A stretch of DNA of 64,000 nucleotides, taken from Chloracidobacterium sp. (GTDB taxonomy: Bacteria; Acidobacteriota; Blastocatellia; Pyrinomonadales; Pyrinomonadaceae). The stretch lies in assembly GCA_016716365.1 (NCBI GenBank), contig JADJWM010000018.1, positions 992,001 through 1,056,000 on the forward strand, read 5' to 3'. Below, piece by piece: positions 51,518 through 59,748 of this stretch. The notes beneath the pieces are model-generated. The model worked only from the letters and a program-made list of their open reading frames with translations, ran no database searches and was not told the origin of the DNA. The position numbers and the translations under genes are program-made. Position 1 is the first letter of the stretch. Each line of letters starts with the position of its first letter.

Positions 51518-53071
51518 ATGAAAGAGCTACTGCTTGAAAACTGCAGGCTTGATAAAAGATACGACATCTTTGCCCAGCTAGGGCGCGGAAGCTATGCGGA
51601 GATATTCGCGGCCCGCGACATCCTTGCATCTCCCGAATCGCCGCACCGTCTGGTCGCGATCAAAGCACTGAACGTCTTCCTTCAGGATGACCTTGATCCG
51701 GACCTCGAACGTACACTGGTCGAGAATTTTCAGAACGAGGCGGTGGCCCTTGACCGCGTACGCCATCCGAACGTGATCAATCGCCTCGGGCATGGAACGG
51801 CACGGGATTCACGCGGTACTCTCTTTCATTATTTAGTGCTTGAATACCTTGAAGGCGGCGACCTTCAGAAAGTCTGCCGCGAGGGCACACTCACGCTCCG
51901 GCAGGCGCTCAGATATATCGAGCAGACGTGTGCCGGCCTTGGGCACGCGCACCGTCACGGCGTGATCCACCGCGACATCAAGCCGCAGAACCTTCTGCTC
52001 ACTAAAGATCGTGAGACGGTCAAGATCGCCGATTTCGGTGTTGCACGGATCACCTCATCGGACGCACCGATCACCCGCGTCGGGACAAATATCTACGCCG
52101 CCCCCGAACACAGCCCGCTTGGTACCGACGGCAATGTTATGGTTGTACCGGCGTTGACCCCGGCAGCGGACATCTACTCGCTGGCGAAGTCGGTTTATAC
52201 GCTGCTGACACGCGAGGCCCCACGATATTGTGCAAACCAGACGATAACCGAGCTTCCGATCTCGGCCCGCGGCGAGCCATGGGCCGACGATCTAAAACGG
52301 GTCCTCGCCCGCGCGACGAGTCGGGAGCCGGCCCATCGCCATCAGACCGTGGAGGAGTTCTGGCAAGACCTGATCGCGATCCGCCGTTTCGCCGAACAGG
52401 GCGAAACACCCACGGTCGTCCGGCCGAACCTTCCGGCACTGCCGCAGCCCCATGTCGCTCGCGGTTATTCACCAATAGCGCCGCAGTCCGCCCAGTTCGA
52501 CACAACCAGGGAACTGAAGCTCCGCCACCGCTACGGCCCGGCCTTCGCCGCCCCGGCCATTGAGTTGGACCGTGTCCGGATGCCTTCAGTTCCGGCGATC
52601 GCCGCCGACCGCCCCCCGTCTGCACAGCCCGAGGTACCGGTCAACGGGAACAACAGCCAGGTTCGGATCGAAATACCTAATGCAGTACATTATACAGGAG
52701 AAGCTAAAGCACGAAATAGAAGTCGGTTCCCGGGACGCTTCATGGTGATCGCTCTCCTGATCATTCTGTTCGCAGGCGGTCTTTTTATCACACATTCGTT
52801 TCTGAAGAACGCAGATCTTTTACCGGAGCTTCCGTTCGCCGAGCGGGCGCAGATGGGCAGGGCGAACACCGATATCAACCTGCGGCCCGAACCGAACGTG
52901 AATAACCAACCGATCGGGCTGGTGACCCGAAATTCGAAGGTGCGAATTGTAAAAACTGAGAATAATTGGTATCAAGTTGATGTGATCGAACAAGGCAGAC
53001 AGCGGAACGATGCCCCTTCGGCGACCCGCGGGTGGCTGAACGGCCGGTATGTGGATCTCGAAGAGAACTAA
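51518..53071 (+). CDS. Membrane Ser/Thr protein kinase with C-terminal SH3b-like sensor domain
   Basis: 517 residues from ATG 51518; a TTG ten codons earlier is possible. The kinase domain (about 12-285) has LGRGSYAEIFAARD, LVAIKALNVF, GVIHRDIKPQNLLL, KIADFGVAR and TNIYAAPEHSP. A Pro-rich stretch leads to one membrane segment at about residues 410-430 (FMVIALLIILFAGGLFITHS). Outside is a short SH3b-like domain (INLRPEPNVNNQPIGLVTRN, then VRIVKTENNWYQVD and RGWLNGRYVDL), which often binds wall peptides. This gives a layout like PknB but with SH3b in place of PASTA. Confidence 0.92.
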   Translation: MKELLLENCRLDKRYDIFAQLGRGSYAEIFAARDILASPESPHRLVAIKALNVFLQDDLDPDLERTLVENFQNEAVALDRVRHPNVINRLGHGTARDSRGTLFHYLVLEYLEGGDLQKVCREGTLTLRQALRYIEQTCAGLGHAHRHGVIHRDIKPQNLLLTKDRETVKIADFGVARITSSDAPITRVGTNIYAAPEHSPLGTDGNVMVVPALTPAADIYSLAKSVYTLLTREAPRYCANQTITELPISARGEPWADDLKRVLARATSREPAHRHQTVEEFWQDLIAIRRFAEQGETPTVVRPNLPALPQPHVARGYSPIAPQSAQFDTTRELKLRHRYGPAFAAPAIELDRVRMPSVPAIAADRPPSAQPEVPVNGNNSQVRIEIPNAVHYTGEAKARNRSRFPGRFMVIALLIILFAGGLFITHSFLKNADLLPELPFAERAQMGRANTDINLRPEPNVNNQPIGLVTRNSKVRIVKTENNWYQVDVIEQGRQRNDAPSATRGWLNGRYVDLEEN

Positions 53072-53086
53072 AGATCTGGATCAAGA

Positions 53087-54106
53087 ATGAGCCTGAGTGT
53101 TCTGGACAAAGTGAGGCGATGGATCGACGGCGACTCGGCCGAGGCGGTGCTTGAAGAGGCCGCCCGAGACGCCCAGGTCAAGCCGCGCAGCAAAGCCGAA
53201 GAATTTATCGTAAAGATCGCGCGTGCCATCGAAGAAGTGATGCAGGCAGAGATGGTGCCTCTGCCCCAGGGCACGACTATAATCCCCAGCGAATATATTA
53301 TTTTCCTGAGCGAGTCTGACGACAAGGACTGGCAGGGTGTTAAGCGGAAGGGCCTCGAGCAGGGCCTCTACCACATCCTCTCCGAACGAGCCCGGGAGAT
53401 CGCGGGAAAGAAGAAGCTCGAGACAAAATCCTTCGTGATCGAACTACGCGTGGACGGCACACTCGAAAAGGGCGAACTCCGCGTTCAGCACAGTTGGGAG
53501 GATTCCGCCTCGAACAAGACGGGCGTGCTCGCTCGGCCGAAAATGCCTGTACCCGGCCCGGCGTCGCCTGAGCAGGTGCCTTCCCCGACCGGGAAACGGC
53601 CTTTCGCTCCTCAAACGAGCCCGAATCTTCGCGGCCGGCCGTCGAAGCCGCAAGAATACGTACCGCCTCAACGCGGCGGCGTTTCCGAAACGATACCGTA
53701 TGCAAATGTCGAGCGGGTGATCCCGCCGACGGATCCGACCCTCGGTGAAGATGGCGAGGAGATGACAAATGTCCGCCGCCGCGTGAGGGAACTCTACCGG
53801 CTTGAGATCTGGCGTAACGGAGTCCGGCAAAACGTCGTGCCCATCTTTCAAAATGAGATCGTCATCGGACGCGGCTCCAAGTCGCGGCCGGTCGATATCA
53901 CGCTTGCGGGCGACCCCGAGATAAGCCGCCGTCATCTGGCGATCGTCACGGACGGGGCCGGGAAGTATTGGATCGTCAATGAGGGCCGGAACGCTGCCGC
54001 GATCAATAACTTTGAACTCCCCGCCGGCCAACGCGTCAGCCTTGCACCGGGCGTCAGCCTCGCGGTCTGCAGCTACATTCTTCGTATTCAGCCGGCGACG
54101 GTTTAA
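53087..54106 (+). CDS. FHA-domain protein with DUF3662-like N-terminal region
   Basis: 339 residues. Residues 1-125 (LDKVRRWIDGDSAEAVLEEA, SEYIIFLSESDDKDWQGVKR, FVIELRVDGTLEKGELRVQ) recall the DUF3662 domain of the FhaA-like gene at 44584-45711. A Pro-rich linker follows. The FHA domain at about 240-335 has EIVIGRGSKSRPVDITLAGD, PEISRRHLAIV and NEGRNAAAINNFEL. It starts 15 bases after the kinase and is very likely its co-transcribed phospho-reader or substrate. Confidence 0.86.
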   Translation: MSLSVLDKVRRWIDGDSAEAVLEEAARDAQVKPRSKAEEFIVKIARAIEEVMQAEMVPLPQGTTIIPSEYIIFLSESDDKDWQGVKRKGLEQGLYHILSERAREIAGKKKLETKSFVIELRVDGTLEKGELRVQHSWEDSASNKTGVLARPKMPVPGPASPEQVPSPTGKRPFAPQTSPNLRGRPSKPQEYVPPQRGGVSETIPYANVERVIPPTDPTLGEDGEEMTNVRRRVRELYRLEIWRNGVRQNVVPIFQNEIVIGRGSKSRPVDITLAGDPEISRRHLAIVTDGAGKYWIVNEGRNAAAINNFELPAGQRVSLAPGVSLAVCSYILRIQPATV

Positions 54107-54186
54107 GTGCGGCCGTTTGTGACATCACTTTCCCGCCGAATTACTTTTTTCATTCAACCGGAGAACACCGAGAGGTCCTTTCCTGC

Positions 54187-54777
54187 TTACTGCTCGGAAA
54201 GCTCCCGTTCGACTTGCGGGAGGAATGTGCGCCGCAGCCGAAAGACGAGAAGCTGTGCTTCGCGTAGGTCGTTGGCCGCGTCCCGGAGGCTCACCTGAAG
54301 CTGTTGGACGATGCCTGACAGGCTGGTGCGTTCGGCCTGCAGGGCGCGCCGACGAGCTTCTTTTATCTCAGGCGTCTGGGTCGAACCTTCGAGCGCGACG
54401 CTCCGGTCGATGCTTTGCGGGTTCAGCTCATTCTCGACCTCGACCAGCCGAGCCCTGAGCTGGCCTTCCTTTTCGACAAGCTCGATCTGTCGTTTCTCGA
54501 TACCCGCCGCACGCTGTTCCGCCTGGATCAAAAGCTGCATGCCCGCGACGAGCCGCTGTTGTTTTTCGGCAAGCGTTATTCCTTCGACCTTTGCGAATTT
54601 GTCTACAAAATCTTTCAAGGTGCTCGTCATTTGCTGGACCGATTGGGCGATCCTCGAAATGTCGTAGGCCATGCTTGAATTGGCGTCCGTTGGGGTCGCC
54701 GGCGGTGGCGTCTGTCCGAATGCGGTTACGGAGCAGGCGAATAAGATGATCGAAAACGTGCCGATCCTAAGCATCAT
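54187..54777 (-). CDS. Exported coiled-coil protein of unknown function
   Basis: 196 residues. A signal peptide (MMLRIGTFSIILFACSVTAF) is followed by a PPPATPT stretch and a long heptad-rich helix from about residue 40 to 190, with breaks near 125. AAGGAG precedes the double ATG. No family motif is recognised. A periplasmic structural or adaptor role is possible from the coiled coil alone. It is convergent with the FHA gene. Confidence 0.65.
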   Translation of the reverse strand: MMLRIGTFSIILFACSVTAFGQTPPPATPTDANSSMAYDISRIAQSVQQMTSTLKDFVDKFAKVEGITLAEKQQRLVAGMQLLIQAEQRAAGIEKRQIELVEKEGQLRARLVEVENELNPQSIDRSVALEGSTQTPEIKEARRRALQAERTSLSGIVQQLQVSLRDAANDLREAQLLVFRLRRTFLPQVERELSEQ

Positions 54778-54827
54778 GCGATCTCCTTCAATTTTGTGAA
54801 ATTCTCCGACGATCCCTACACGATAGT

Positions 54828-55322
54828 TCAGCTAATTTGTTGCAGGGAATCCAGATAGTCAAAAGGGAATTCACGCCGTTCGATCATCCCTAAGAGTTCC
54901 TTCAGGGCGTTCCGGGCGTTTTCGACGAGTTCTTCAGGATATGACGATCTCACGCGGCTTTCTTCAAATTCGTCCTCATCTATAACAAGAACATTGCCTG
55001 TCACGTCCACGAGAACGTCGATCTCAAGATCGATATAGTCGAGCGTCTCGCCGTCGAAAACCGGCGGCATATTCAGATTGCAGTAAAAGCCTCTGAACGC
55101 TCCGTCGGGTTCGTGAAAACGAAAAACATTGTACCAGCGGTCCAGCCAATAGTATTCATATGAAACGGTCCCGGCTTGGACAAGGCCCAGGTGCGGGTGC
55201 GACACCTCTGCATCAAACACGCCCCGCAGCAATAAAAGGCTTCCATTCCGTTCGGCTATTTCCGCCGGCCAGCTCTTTCGGATCGAACCGTTAAAGTCTT
55301 TCGATCTAACAACCAAATTCAT
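54828..55322 (-). CDS. DUF402-domain protein
   Basis: 164 residues from ATG 55322 (TTG at 55334 is possible). The DUF402 pattern is visible: GTVSYEYYWLDRWYNVFRFH, EPDGAFRGFYCNLNMPPVFD, and YIDLEIDVLVDVTGNVLVID followed by an acidic EDEFEE. Family members with this Trp-Tyr and Asp pattern are nucleoside di/triphosphate phosphatases or RNA-linked proteins (FomD, Ntdp); the exact substrate is unknown here. Confidence 0.82.
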   Translation of the reverse strand: MNLVVRSKDFNGSIRKSWPAEIAERNGSLLLLRGVFDAEVSHPHLGLVQAGTVSYEYYWLDRWYNVFRFHEPDGAFRGFYCNLNMPPVFDGETLDYIDLEIDVLVDVTGNVLVIDEDEFEESRVRSSYPEELVENARNALKELLGMIERREFPFDYLDSLQQIS

Positions 55323-55408
55323 TTCGATAAACAAGGTCGGGCTTCCCGATTCACCCCATCTGCAAAATGCTTCGACTCAGACCGTCCCTTTGGCACAAAG
55401 GAGGCGAT

Positions 55409-56254
55409 ATGCAGATCCAATCTAGATCGAAACGGACCGGGGCCAGATTCTACGATAGCTTAAGCGCAAGGGAATTCGAATCGAAGCTTGAAATTCCCAG
55501 CGGAAAAGACCCGACACAAAACGCATGGCTGACCATCACATTGAACTACAGCCTGAATTTCGCGGACAGCAAGAATAGGGTACCCGGACTGGTCGTGACC
55601 GACGGCTCGGGCAATTTCTTTGCGAAGCCGAGCAACCCGACGGCCAAGGCGATGCCGATCAAAGATTGGGATTTCAAGTCGCAAACCGAATTTGCCCGCA
55701 AGTTCGCGAAAGCGGAGTCATTCTGGAACCACAAGTTCCTCTTGATCACGCCGCAGGATTACGATGCCTTCGACTTTACAAGCTTCGGCGGGCCGGGGTG
55801 GATCTGCCGGCCAAATGTGATCTGCCTGTTCCGGCTTGGCAGCGGCGGTTCGCCCAATCATCTCAAATTAAATGTTGTTCGGGCCGAAGGATTTTTCCGC
55901 TCGGATCAATTTACCTACGACGACGGCGATGTGAACGACAAAACTGTCTGGCACGAACTCGGCCATTCGCTGGATCAACTGCACATTCGGGCCCTGCTCG
56001 GCGATCCGTTCTGTACGACGCCGGCAAACATAAATCACAATATCTGCTATACCGAGCCAAAGGGAGTCAAGCCAAACATTCAGGGGACCGGCACGGGCCT
56101 CATTCCGCAGAATGCGAAGGCCTGGCACGAACTGATCGCGCAGCATACCGAAACTTCCCAATCGAAATGGCGAGTCTCGATGAATACCAAAGTGCCGCCG
56201 CGAAAGCTGCAGATGGGCTTCCAGGTTCGGGGCGTGATGCCGAAGAATTGGTGA
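55409..56254 (+). CDS. Unknown protein with a metzincin-like zinc site
   Basis: 281 residues from ATG 55409, which has AAAGGAGG four bases upstream; an upstream ATG at 55367 lacks a site. No signal peptide is visible. Residues about 190-200 read VWHELGHSLDQLH: HExxH followed by a third His after five residues, as in metzincins, but with Asp in place of the usual Gly. A Trp-rich region and a WHELIAQHTE motif follow. I do not recognise the family. A zinc peptidase is plausible from this motif only. It lies between two divergent and convergent short genes and has its own promoter gap. Confidence 0.65.
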   Translation: MQIQSRSKRTGARFYDSLSAREFESKLEIPSGKDPTQNAWLTITLNYSLNFADSKNRVPGLVVTDGSGNFFAKPSNPTAKAMPIKDWDFKSQTEFARKFAKAESFWNHKFLLITPQDYDAFDFTSFGGPGWICRPNVICLFRLGSGGSPNHLKLNVVRAEGFFRSDQFTYDDGDVNDKTVWHELGHSLDQLHIRALLGDPFCTTPANINHNICYTEPKGVKPNIQGTGTGLIPQNAKAWHELIAQHTETSQSKWRVSMNTKVPPRKLQMGFQVRGVMPKNW

Positions 56255-56270
56255 ACAGAGAGGCTTCCGG

Positions 56271-56726
56271 CTATTCGGCAGGAAGCCGAACGACCAACAC
56301 CGAGCACGGAGCGTGGTGCACGACCGAATCCGATACCGAGCCGAGCAGCAAACGCTCCCAGCGGTTGTAGCCGTGCGATCCGACCACGATAAGGTCGGCT
56401 TTCCACTCCTCGGCCGTTTCGACGATGCGGCTGTCCGGCGATCCGAATAGGATGTCGGTCGAGATCGTCGGCGAATTCTCGCCAAGAGACTCCTTGACCT
56501 TCTCTGCGGATTCTTCGACCACTTTCGAAGCATTCTCGCGGGCCGTCTTTTCCAGTTCCGTCGTGTCGGGCAGGAAGCCGCCATAGATGTCTATCGCCAT
56601 CGGCAAGGCCATGTCCACTACGCTGATTATCTTCAGTTCGTCGCCGGCCTGAAACGTGAGCCGGATCAGGGCCTCGGCTGCCGCCTCGCACTGTTTTCCG
56701 CCGTCGGTTGCGAAAAGTACCTTCAT
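56271..56726 (-). CDS. Universal stress protein (UspA family)
   Basis: 151 residues. The nucleotide-binding layout is intact: VLFATDGGKQCEAA at the start, ADLIVVGSHGYNRWERLLLG with the GxxG, and SVSDSVVHHAPCSVLVVR at the end. Members with this Gly pattern bind ATP. A middle insert (MAIDIYGGFLPDTTELEKTA) is unlike short Usp but common in this family. It is convergent with the metzincin-like gene and follows a MarR gene by 90 bases. Confidence 0.92.
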   Translation of the reverse strand: MKVLFATDGGKQCEAAAEALIRLTFQAGDELKIISVVDMALPMAIDIYGGFLPDTTELEKTARENASKVVEESAEKVKESLGENSPTISTDILFGSPDSRIVETAEEWKADLIVVGSHGYNRWERLLLGSVSDSVVHHAPCSVLVVRLPAE

Positions 56727-56815
56727 TTCGAATCACTCCTTTTCAACAATAAGTAGCGCGCATCGGCGCGTATTTGCAATGTGCGGCGGCTGTTCGTAGT
56801 CAACCCGATGACCGC

Positions 56816-57235
56816 TCAAATTACCTCGACCAGCAGTTTGGGCAAGAGCTGCTTTAGCATCGTCTCTTCGGCGTCGGTCAGGCCGCCCAGGGTTTGGCCT
56901 TCCACCTTGTTCCATGCCGCCTCGACCTCCGCCCGGACCTTCCGCCCTTTTGGCGTCAGGCAGATCCGTGTCGAACGGGCATCGTCCTCGAACTCCAGCC
57001 TGGTTACGTAATCGTTCCCGATCAACCCACCGATCGTTTTGTTCACCGTCGCGGCGGTGACCGACAAGCGATTTGCGAGATCGATCTGCCTGAGGCCGTC
57101 CGACTTCCAAAGTTCGAGCAGTACGAATAGCTGCCCGGCATGGAGCCCGATCTCGCGGGCCCTCTCCTCGATCAGCTTTCGATGCGCATTGCCGACCTTT
57201 GCAAGCAAATAGCTGACTGATGTTTCGATGGCCAT
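56816..57235 (-). CDS. MarR-family transcriptional regulator
   Basis: 139 residues. The winged helix runs from about residue 30 to 105: LHAGQLFVLLELWKSDGLRQ, IDLANRLSVTAATVNKTIGG, LIGNDYVTRLEFEDDARSTR and ICLTPKGRKVRAEVEAAW. MarR dimers bind palindromes and often release them when a phenolic or lipid ligand binds. It is divergent from the small helical protein gene, and five 22-bp repeats lie between the two, so it most likely controls both genes. Confidence 0.93.
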   Translation of the reverse strand: MAIETSVSYLLAKVGNAHRKLIEERAREIGLHAGQLFVLLELWKSDGLRQIDLANRLSVTAATVNKTIGGLIGNDYVTRLEFEDDARSTRICLTPKGRKVRAEVEAAWNKVEGQTLGGLTDAEETMLKQLLPKLLVEVI

Positions 57236-57275
57236 TCCGCCCCATCCTCAGCCGACACTTAAACTGCGGTCTGCC

Positions 57276-57384
57276 GGCTAATAAATTTAGTTTCGCGGTC
57301 TAATAAACTTTACTTAGCAGGCTAATAATCTATCATTAGCCGGCTAATTAACAAAACTAAGCGGGATAATAAATTTAGTTTAGC
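57276..57384. promoter_or_regulatory. Five tandem 22-bp operator-like palindromes
   Basis: Five imperfect palindromes of the form GGCTAATAA...TTAGTTTAGC stand head to tail with an exact period of 22 bases: the CTAAT core begins at 57278, 57300, 57322, 57344 and 57366. Units 1, 3, 4 and 5 are the best kept (unit 3: GGCTAATAATCTATCATTAG). They fill the whole gap between marR and the gene at 57402. TATATT at 57388-57393 is a -10 box for that gene and follows the last unit directly. MarR binding is inferred. Confidence 0.85.
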
Positions 57385-57401
57385 TGGTATATTGTTTAAG
57401 T

Positions 57402-57791
57402 ATGACGAATGCTGAGACCCTTAAAGCAGGGCGGGATCTGATGCTCGGACTGCACCGGTCGTTGATGGACCGCGAGCGGGCGGCCTACGAGATCCTTCAT
57501 GGCCGGGCGACCGCCGGCCAATTCCTGCAGGCGTTGATCGAGGACCCGCAGCTCGCGTGGTTGCGGACGTTTTCGACGTTCATTGTGGAGATCGACGAGA
57601 CTTTCGCACAGAAGGACGGTTATGGTGAGGACGCGGTCGAGACCCACCTGGAGAAGATGCGGGAGATCGTTTTCATGAGAGGCGTGGATGAGGCCTTTGC
57701 TGAAAAGTATCAGGTTGGGCTTCAGCGAAATATCGAGGCGGCGGCGCTTCATGGCCGGCTTAAACAACTATTGCGTGACGACAATGAATAA
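57402..57791 (+). CDS. Small helical protein of unknown function
   Basis: 129 residues, almost all helical, no cysteine, no membrane segment: KAGRDLMLGLHRSLMDRERA, AGQFLQALIEDPQLAWLRTF, STFIVEIDETFAQKDG and EAAALHGRLKQLLRDDNE. The family is not recognised. There is no ribosome site before the ATG; the -10 box TATATT ends nine bases upstream, so the mRNA may be leaderless. It is divergent from marR with the operator array between, so it is probably the main target of that regulator. Confidence 0.75.
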   Translation: MTNAETLKAGRDLMLGLHRSLMDRERAAYEILHGRATAGQFLQALIEDPQLAWLRTFSTFIVEIDETFAQKDGYGEDAVETHLEKMREIVFMRGVDEAFAEKYQVGLQRNIEAAALHGRLKQLLRDDNE

Positions 57792-57792
57792 G

Positions 57793-57826
57793 GCCGAAAG
57801 CCCTGCAAAGGCTCTCGGCCGGTTTC
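57793..57826 (+). terminator. Hairpin after the MarR-controlled gene, likely terminator
   Basis: GGCCGAAAGCC pairs with GGCTCTCGGCC around CTGCAAA (one mismatch), directly after the stop. GGTTTCGG follows, so the T-tract is weak. It also lies just after the fsa gene end on the other strand. Confidence 0.55.
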
Positions 57827-57842
57827 GGTGAACGTGATCGCG

Positions 57843-58493
57843 CTAATCTCTTCCGCTCTTCTTCCAATCCGCGAGAAATGCGTCGAGCCCCTTGTCCGTC
57901 AAGGGGTGCTTAACAAGCTGTTGTATTACCTTAAAAGGAATGGTTGCAACATCCGCCCCGACAAGTGCGCAGTCCACGATGTGCATCGGATGACGGATCG
58001 AGGCAGCAAGCACCTCGGTTGAAAAACCGTAATTGCCGTAGATCTGGACAATGTCCTGGATCAACTGCATGCCGTTCGTCGAAACATCGTCCAGCCGGCC
58101 GATGAAGGGCGAGATGTACTTGGCACCCGCTTTCGCGGCCAGGATCGCCTGCGCGGCCGAAAAGCAAAGGGTCACGTTAACGCCCGTGCCCTCCGACGAA
58201 AGTACTCTTGTTGCTTTCAGCCCGTCCAGGGTCAACGGACACTTAACTACGACGTTCGACGCTATAGCCGCCAATTCACGCCCCTGCGTCAGCATTCCTT
58301 CAGTATCGAGCGCGGTCACCTCGGCCGAAACATCGCCCTTGACCATCGAGCAGATCTTGGCGATGTGTTCCTTAAAATCGACATCGCCTTCCTTTGCGAC
58401 CAGCGACGGATTTGTAGTGACCCCGTCGATCATCCCGAGTTCATTAGCTTCGCGGATCTCGTCGAGGTTCGCCGTGTCTATAAAAAATTTCAT
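57843..58493 (-). CDS. fsa: Transaldolase / fructose-6-phosphate aldolase (MipB/TalC type)
   Basis: 216 residues, the length of the short transaldolase group. It starts [20 protein letters not shown] and has [13 protein letters not shown], the Schiff-base Lys in [20 protein letters not shown], and [20 protein letters not shown] and [11 protein letters not shown]. Group members act either as transaldolase or as FSA; the sequence alone does not decide. It is convergent with the helical protein gene. Confidence 0.94.
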   Translation of the reverse strand: MKFFIDTANLDEIREANELGMIDGVTTNPSLVAKEGDVDFKEHIAKICSMVKGDVSAEVTALDTEGMLTQGRELAAIASNVVVKCPLTLDGLKATRVLSSEGTGVNVTLCFSAAQAILAAKAGAKYISPFIGRLDDVSTNGMQLIQDIVQIYGNYGFSTEVLAASIRHPMHIVDCALVGADVATIPFKVIQQLVKHPLTDKGLDAFLADWKKSGRD

Positions 58494-58540
58494 ATTTATC
58501 CTTTAGTTGAAGGTCGGTTCTGAACCTCTGCGGCCCAGTT

Positions 58541-59170
58541 TCATTCGACCGGGTTCGACAGCGTTCCCATGCCCTCGATCTCGACCTCGCAGACATCGCC
58601 GGGCCGAAGGGCAGTAACTCCCGACGGTGTGCCGGTGGCGATCAGGTCACCGGGCAATAAAGTCATCATCCTTGAAATGTATCGTATCAAATGATCGACG
58701 GGGAAGACCATTTGCGATGTCCGGCCGGTTTGCCGAACTTCACCGTTGACCCGGCAGACCACGCTCAGATCGCGGACATCGAGTTCGGTCTCGATGTGCG
58801 GCCCGACCGGGCAGAATGTGTCGAAGGATTTGGCCCTTGCGAACTGTCCATCGCGTCTTTGAAGGTCTCGGGCGGTCACGTCATTCACACACGTATAGCC
58901 GCGAACGTAATCGAAAGGGTCGTCGTCTTCCGTCAAGCCGCTGCAGCGGGTGCCGATGATCACGCCCAATTCCGCTTCGTGCTCAACCTGATCCGAATAG
59001 GAGGGAAGCCGGATGGCATCGCCGTCGAATATGACCGCGGACGGCGCCTTTAAGAAAAGCAGCGGTTCCGCGGGCACCTCATTGCCCAGCTCGGCGGCAT
59101 GTTCGCCATAATTTCTGCCTACGCAGACGATCTTTGAGGGAGCAAAGTCCCGCGTCATTTCGGTCTTCAT
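58541..59170 (-). CDS. Fumarylacetoacetate hydrolase (FAH) family protein
   Basis: 209 residues, a minimal FAH-fold enzyme. It has [40 protein letters not shown], the metal ligands in [34 protein letters not shown] with FDTFCPVGP, and [15 protein letters not shown] near the end. Members are acylpyruvases, oxaloacetate decarboxylases or hydratases; the substrate is not clear. It may share a transcript with fsa, which follows by about 47 bases. Confidence 0.92.
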   Translation of the reverse strand: MKTEMTRDFAPSKIVCVGRNYGEHAAELGNEVPAEPLLFLKAPSAVIFDGDAIRLPSYSDQVEHEAELGVIIGTRCSGLTEDDDPFDYVRGYTCVNDVTARDLQRRDGQFARAKSFDTFCPVGPHIETELDVRDLSVVCRVNGEVRQTGRTSQMVFPVDHLIRYISRMMTLLPGDLIATGTPSGVTALRPGDVCEVEIEGMGTLSNPVE

Positions 59171-59437
59171 CAGTTGTTCAATTGCGGCTGTCTTTTGTTT
59201 TCCGCGACTCTTTCCTTGAGATCGCTATATTTGCTTGGACCATCCCGAAAAGATAGACTTTAAAGAGTGGTTCTGGTTTTGTCGAGTTCGGCGATCTGTT
59301 CGTTCGGAAGGCCGCATAAATGCTGGGGTCGATGTGCCTCGATTCCGGTAACAGGGCCCTGATCCGTCCGGTCGTTCATTGACATCAAGGCGCTCAAATT
59401 TTTCTTCGCTTTTTACTAAAAAAAGTCGAAAAAAACA
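59171..59437. other. Intergenic gap without a recognisable gene
   Basis: About 267 bases upstream of the FAH gene start and of the sRNA promoter. It holds short AT-rich runs near 59400-59435 but no coding frame, hairpin or repeat that I can support. Confidence 0.4.
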
Positions 59438-59466
59438 TTGACAAACAATTGGCCATCGGCTAGACT
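59438..59466 (+). promoter_or_regulatory. Consensus-like sigma70 promoter
   Basis: TTGACA (59438-59443), a 17-base spacer and TAGACT (59461-59466). The -35 box is perfect. It points away from the FAH gene into the gap, where no plus-strand protein gene follows, so it most likely drives a small RNA. Confidence 0.75.
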
Positions 59467-59470
59467 TTAC

Positions 59471-59490
59471 TTACTGAACGCGTTGAGTAA
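59471..59490. promoter_or_regulatory. Operator-like palindrome at the sRNA start site
   Basis: TTACTGAACGCGTTGAGTAA is a 20-base palindrome with one mismatched pair (centre AACGCGTT). It begins five bases after the -10 box and covers the expected start site, the usual place for a repressor. It looks like a TetR-type site, but no TetR gene is in the window. It could also be a 5' hairpin of the RNA. Confidence 0.5.
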
Positions 59491-59690
59491 AAGGAAGGGA
59501 AAAACTTCCGGCCTTGCGGCCGCTTGTGGATGAAATCCGGCGCGGAAATTAGTCCAAAAGAGTTACGGCGTAGGGAACACTCGTGAGGGCCTTGTCGGCA
59601 CATTGCTCTTGGCTCAATAAAGGGTAGCAAGATAAAGAATAGAAGGCTTGTCGCCGGCATGCGGCAGGCCTTTTCTTTATCTTAGAGACG
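59473..59690 (+). ncRNA. Candidate small RNA of about 200-215 bases
   Basis: It starts at the promoter at 59438-59466 and ends at a hairpin where AAGGCTTGTCGC pairs with GCGGCAGGCCTT, itself inside a longer stem GATAAAGAA/TTCTTTATC, with a TTTTCTTTATCTT run. Two short hairpins (GGAAG/CTTCC and GGCC/GGCC) lie near the 5' end. The longest plausible frame is 18 codons without a ribosome site. The length is like 6S RNA, but I cannot show 6S structure, and no known riboswitch motif is clear. Confidence 0.5.
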
Positions 59691-59748
59691 CAAAAGTCCC
59701 GGCCCGTTTGCCATCTTTCCAAACTACTTTTTTTGATCCTCCGATCAG

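Noticed and set aside
52137..52625. 162-codon minus-strand frame opposite the SH3b kinase
   Set aside because: Arg/Gly/Pro-rich shadow of a GC-rich coding region.
57276..57384. Five 22-bp repeats read as a CRISPR array or iterons
   Set aside because: The units are contiguous palindromes without spacers, and there is no replication or cas gene; their place between divergent genes fits operators.
59689..59735. GAGACGCAAAAGTCCCGG, similar to part of a cyclic di-GMP riboswitch
   Set aside because: The other conserved parts and the tetraloop pairing are missing, and no plus-strand gene follows.
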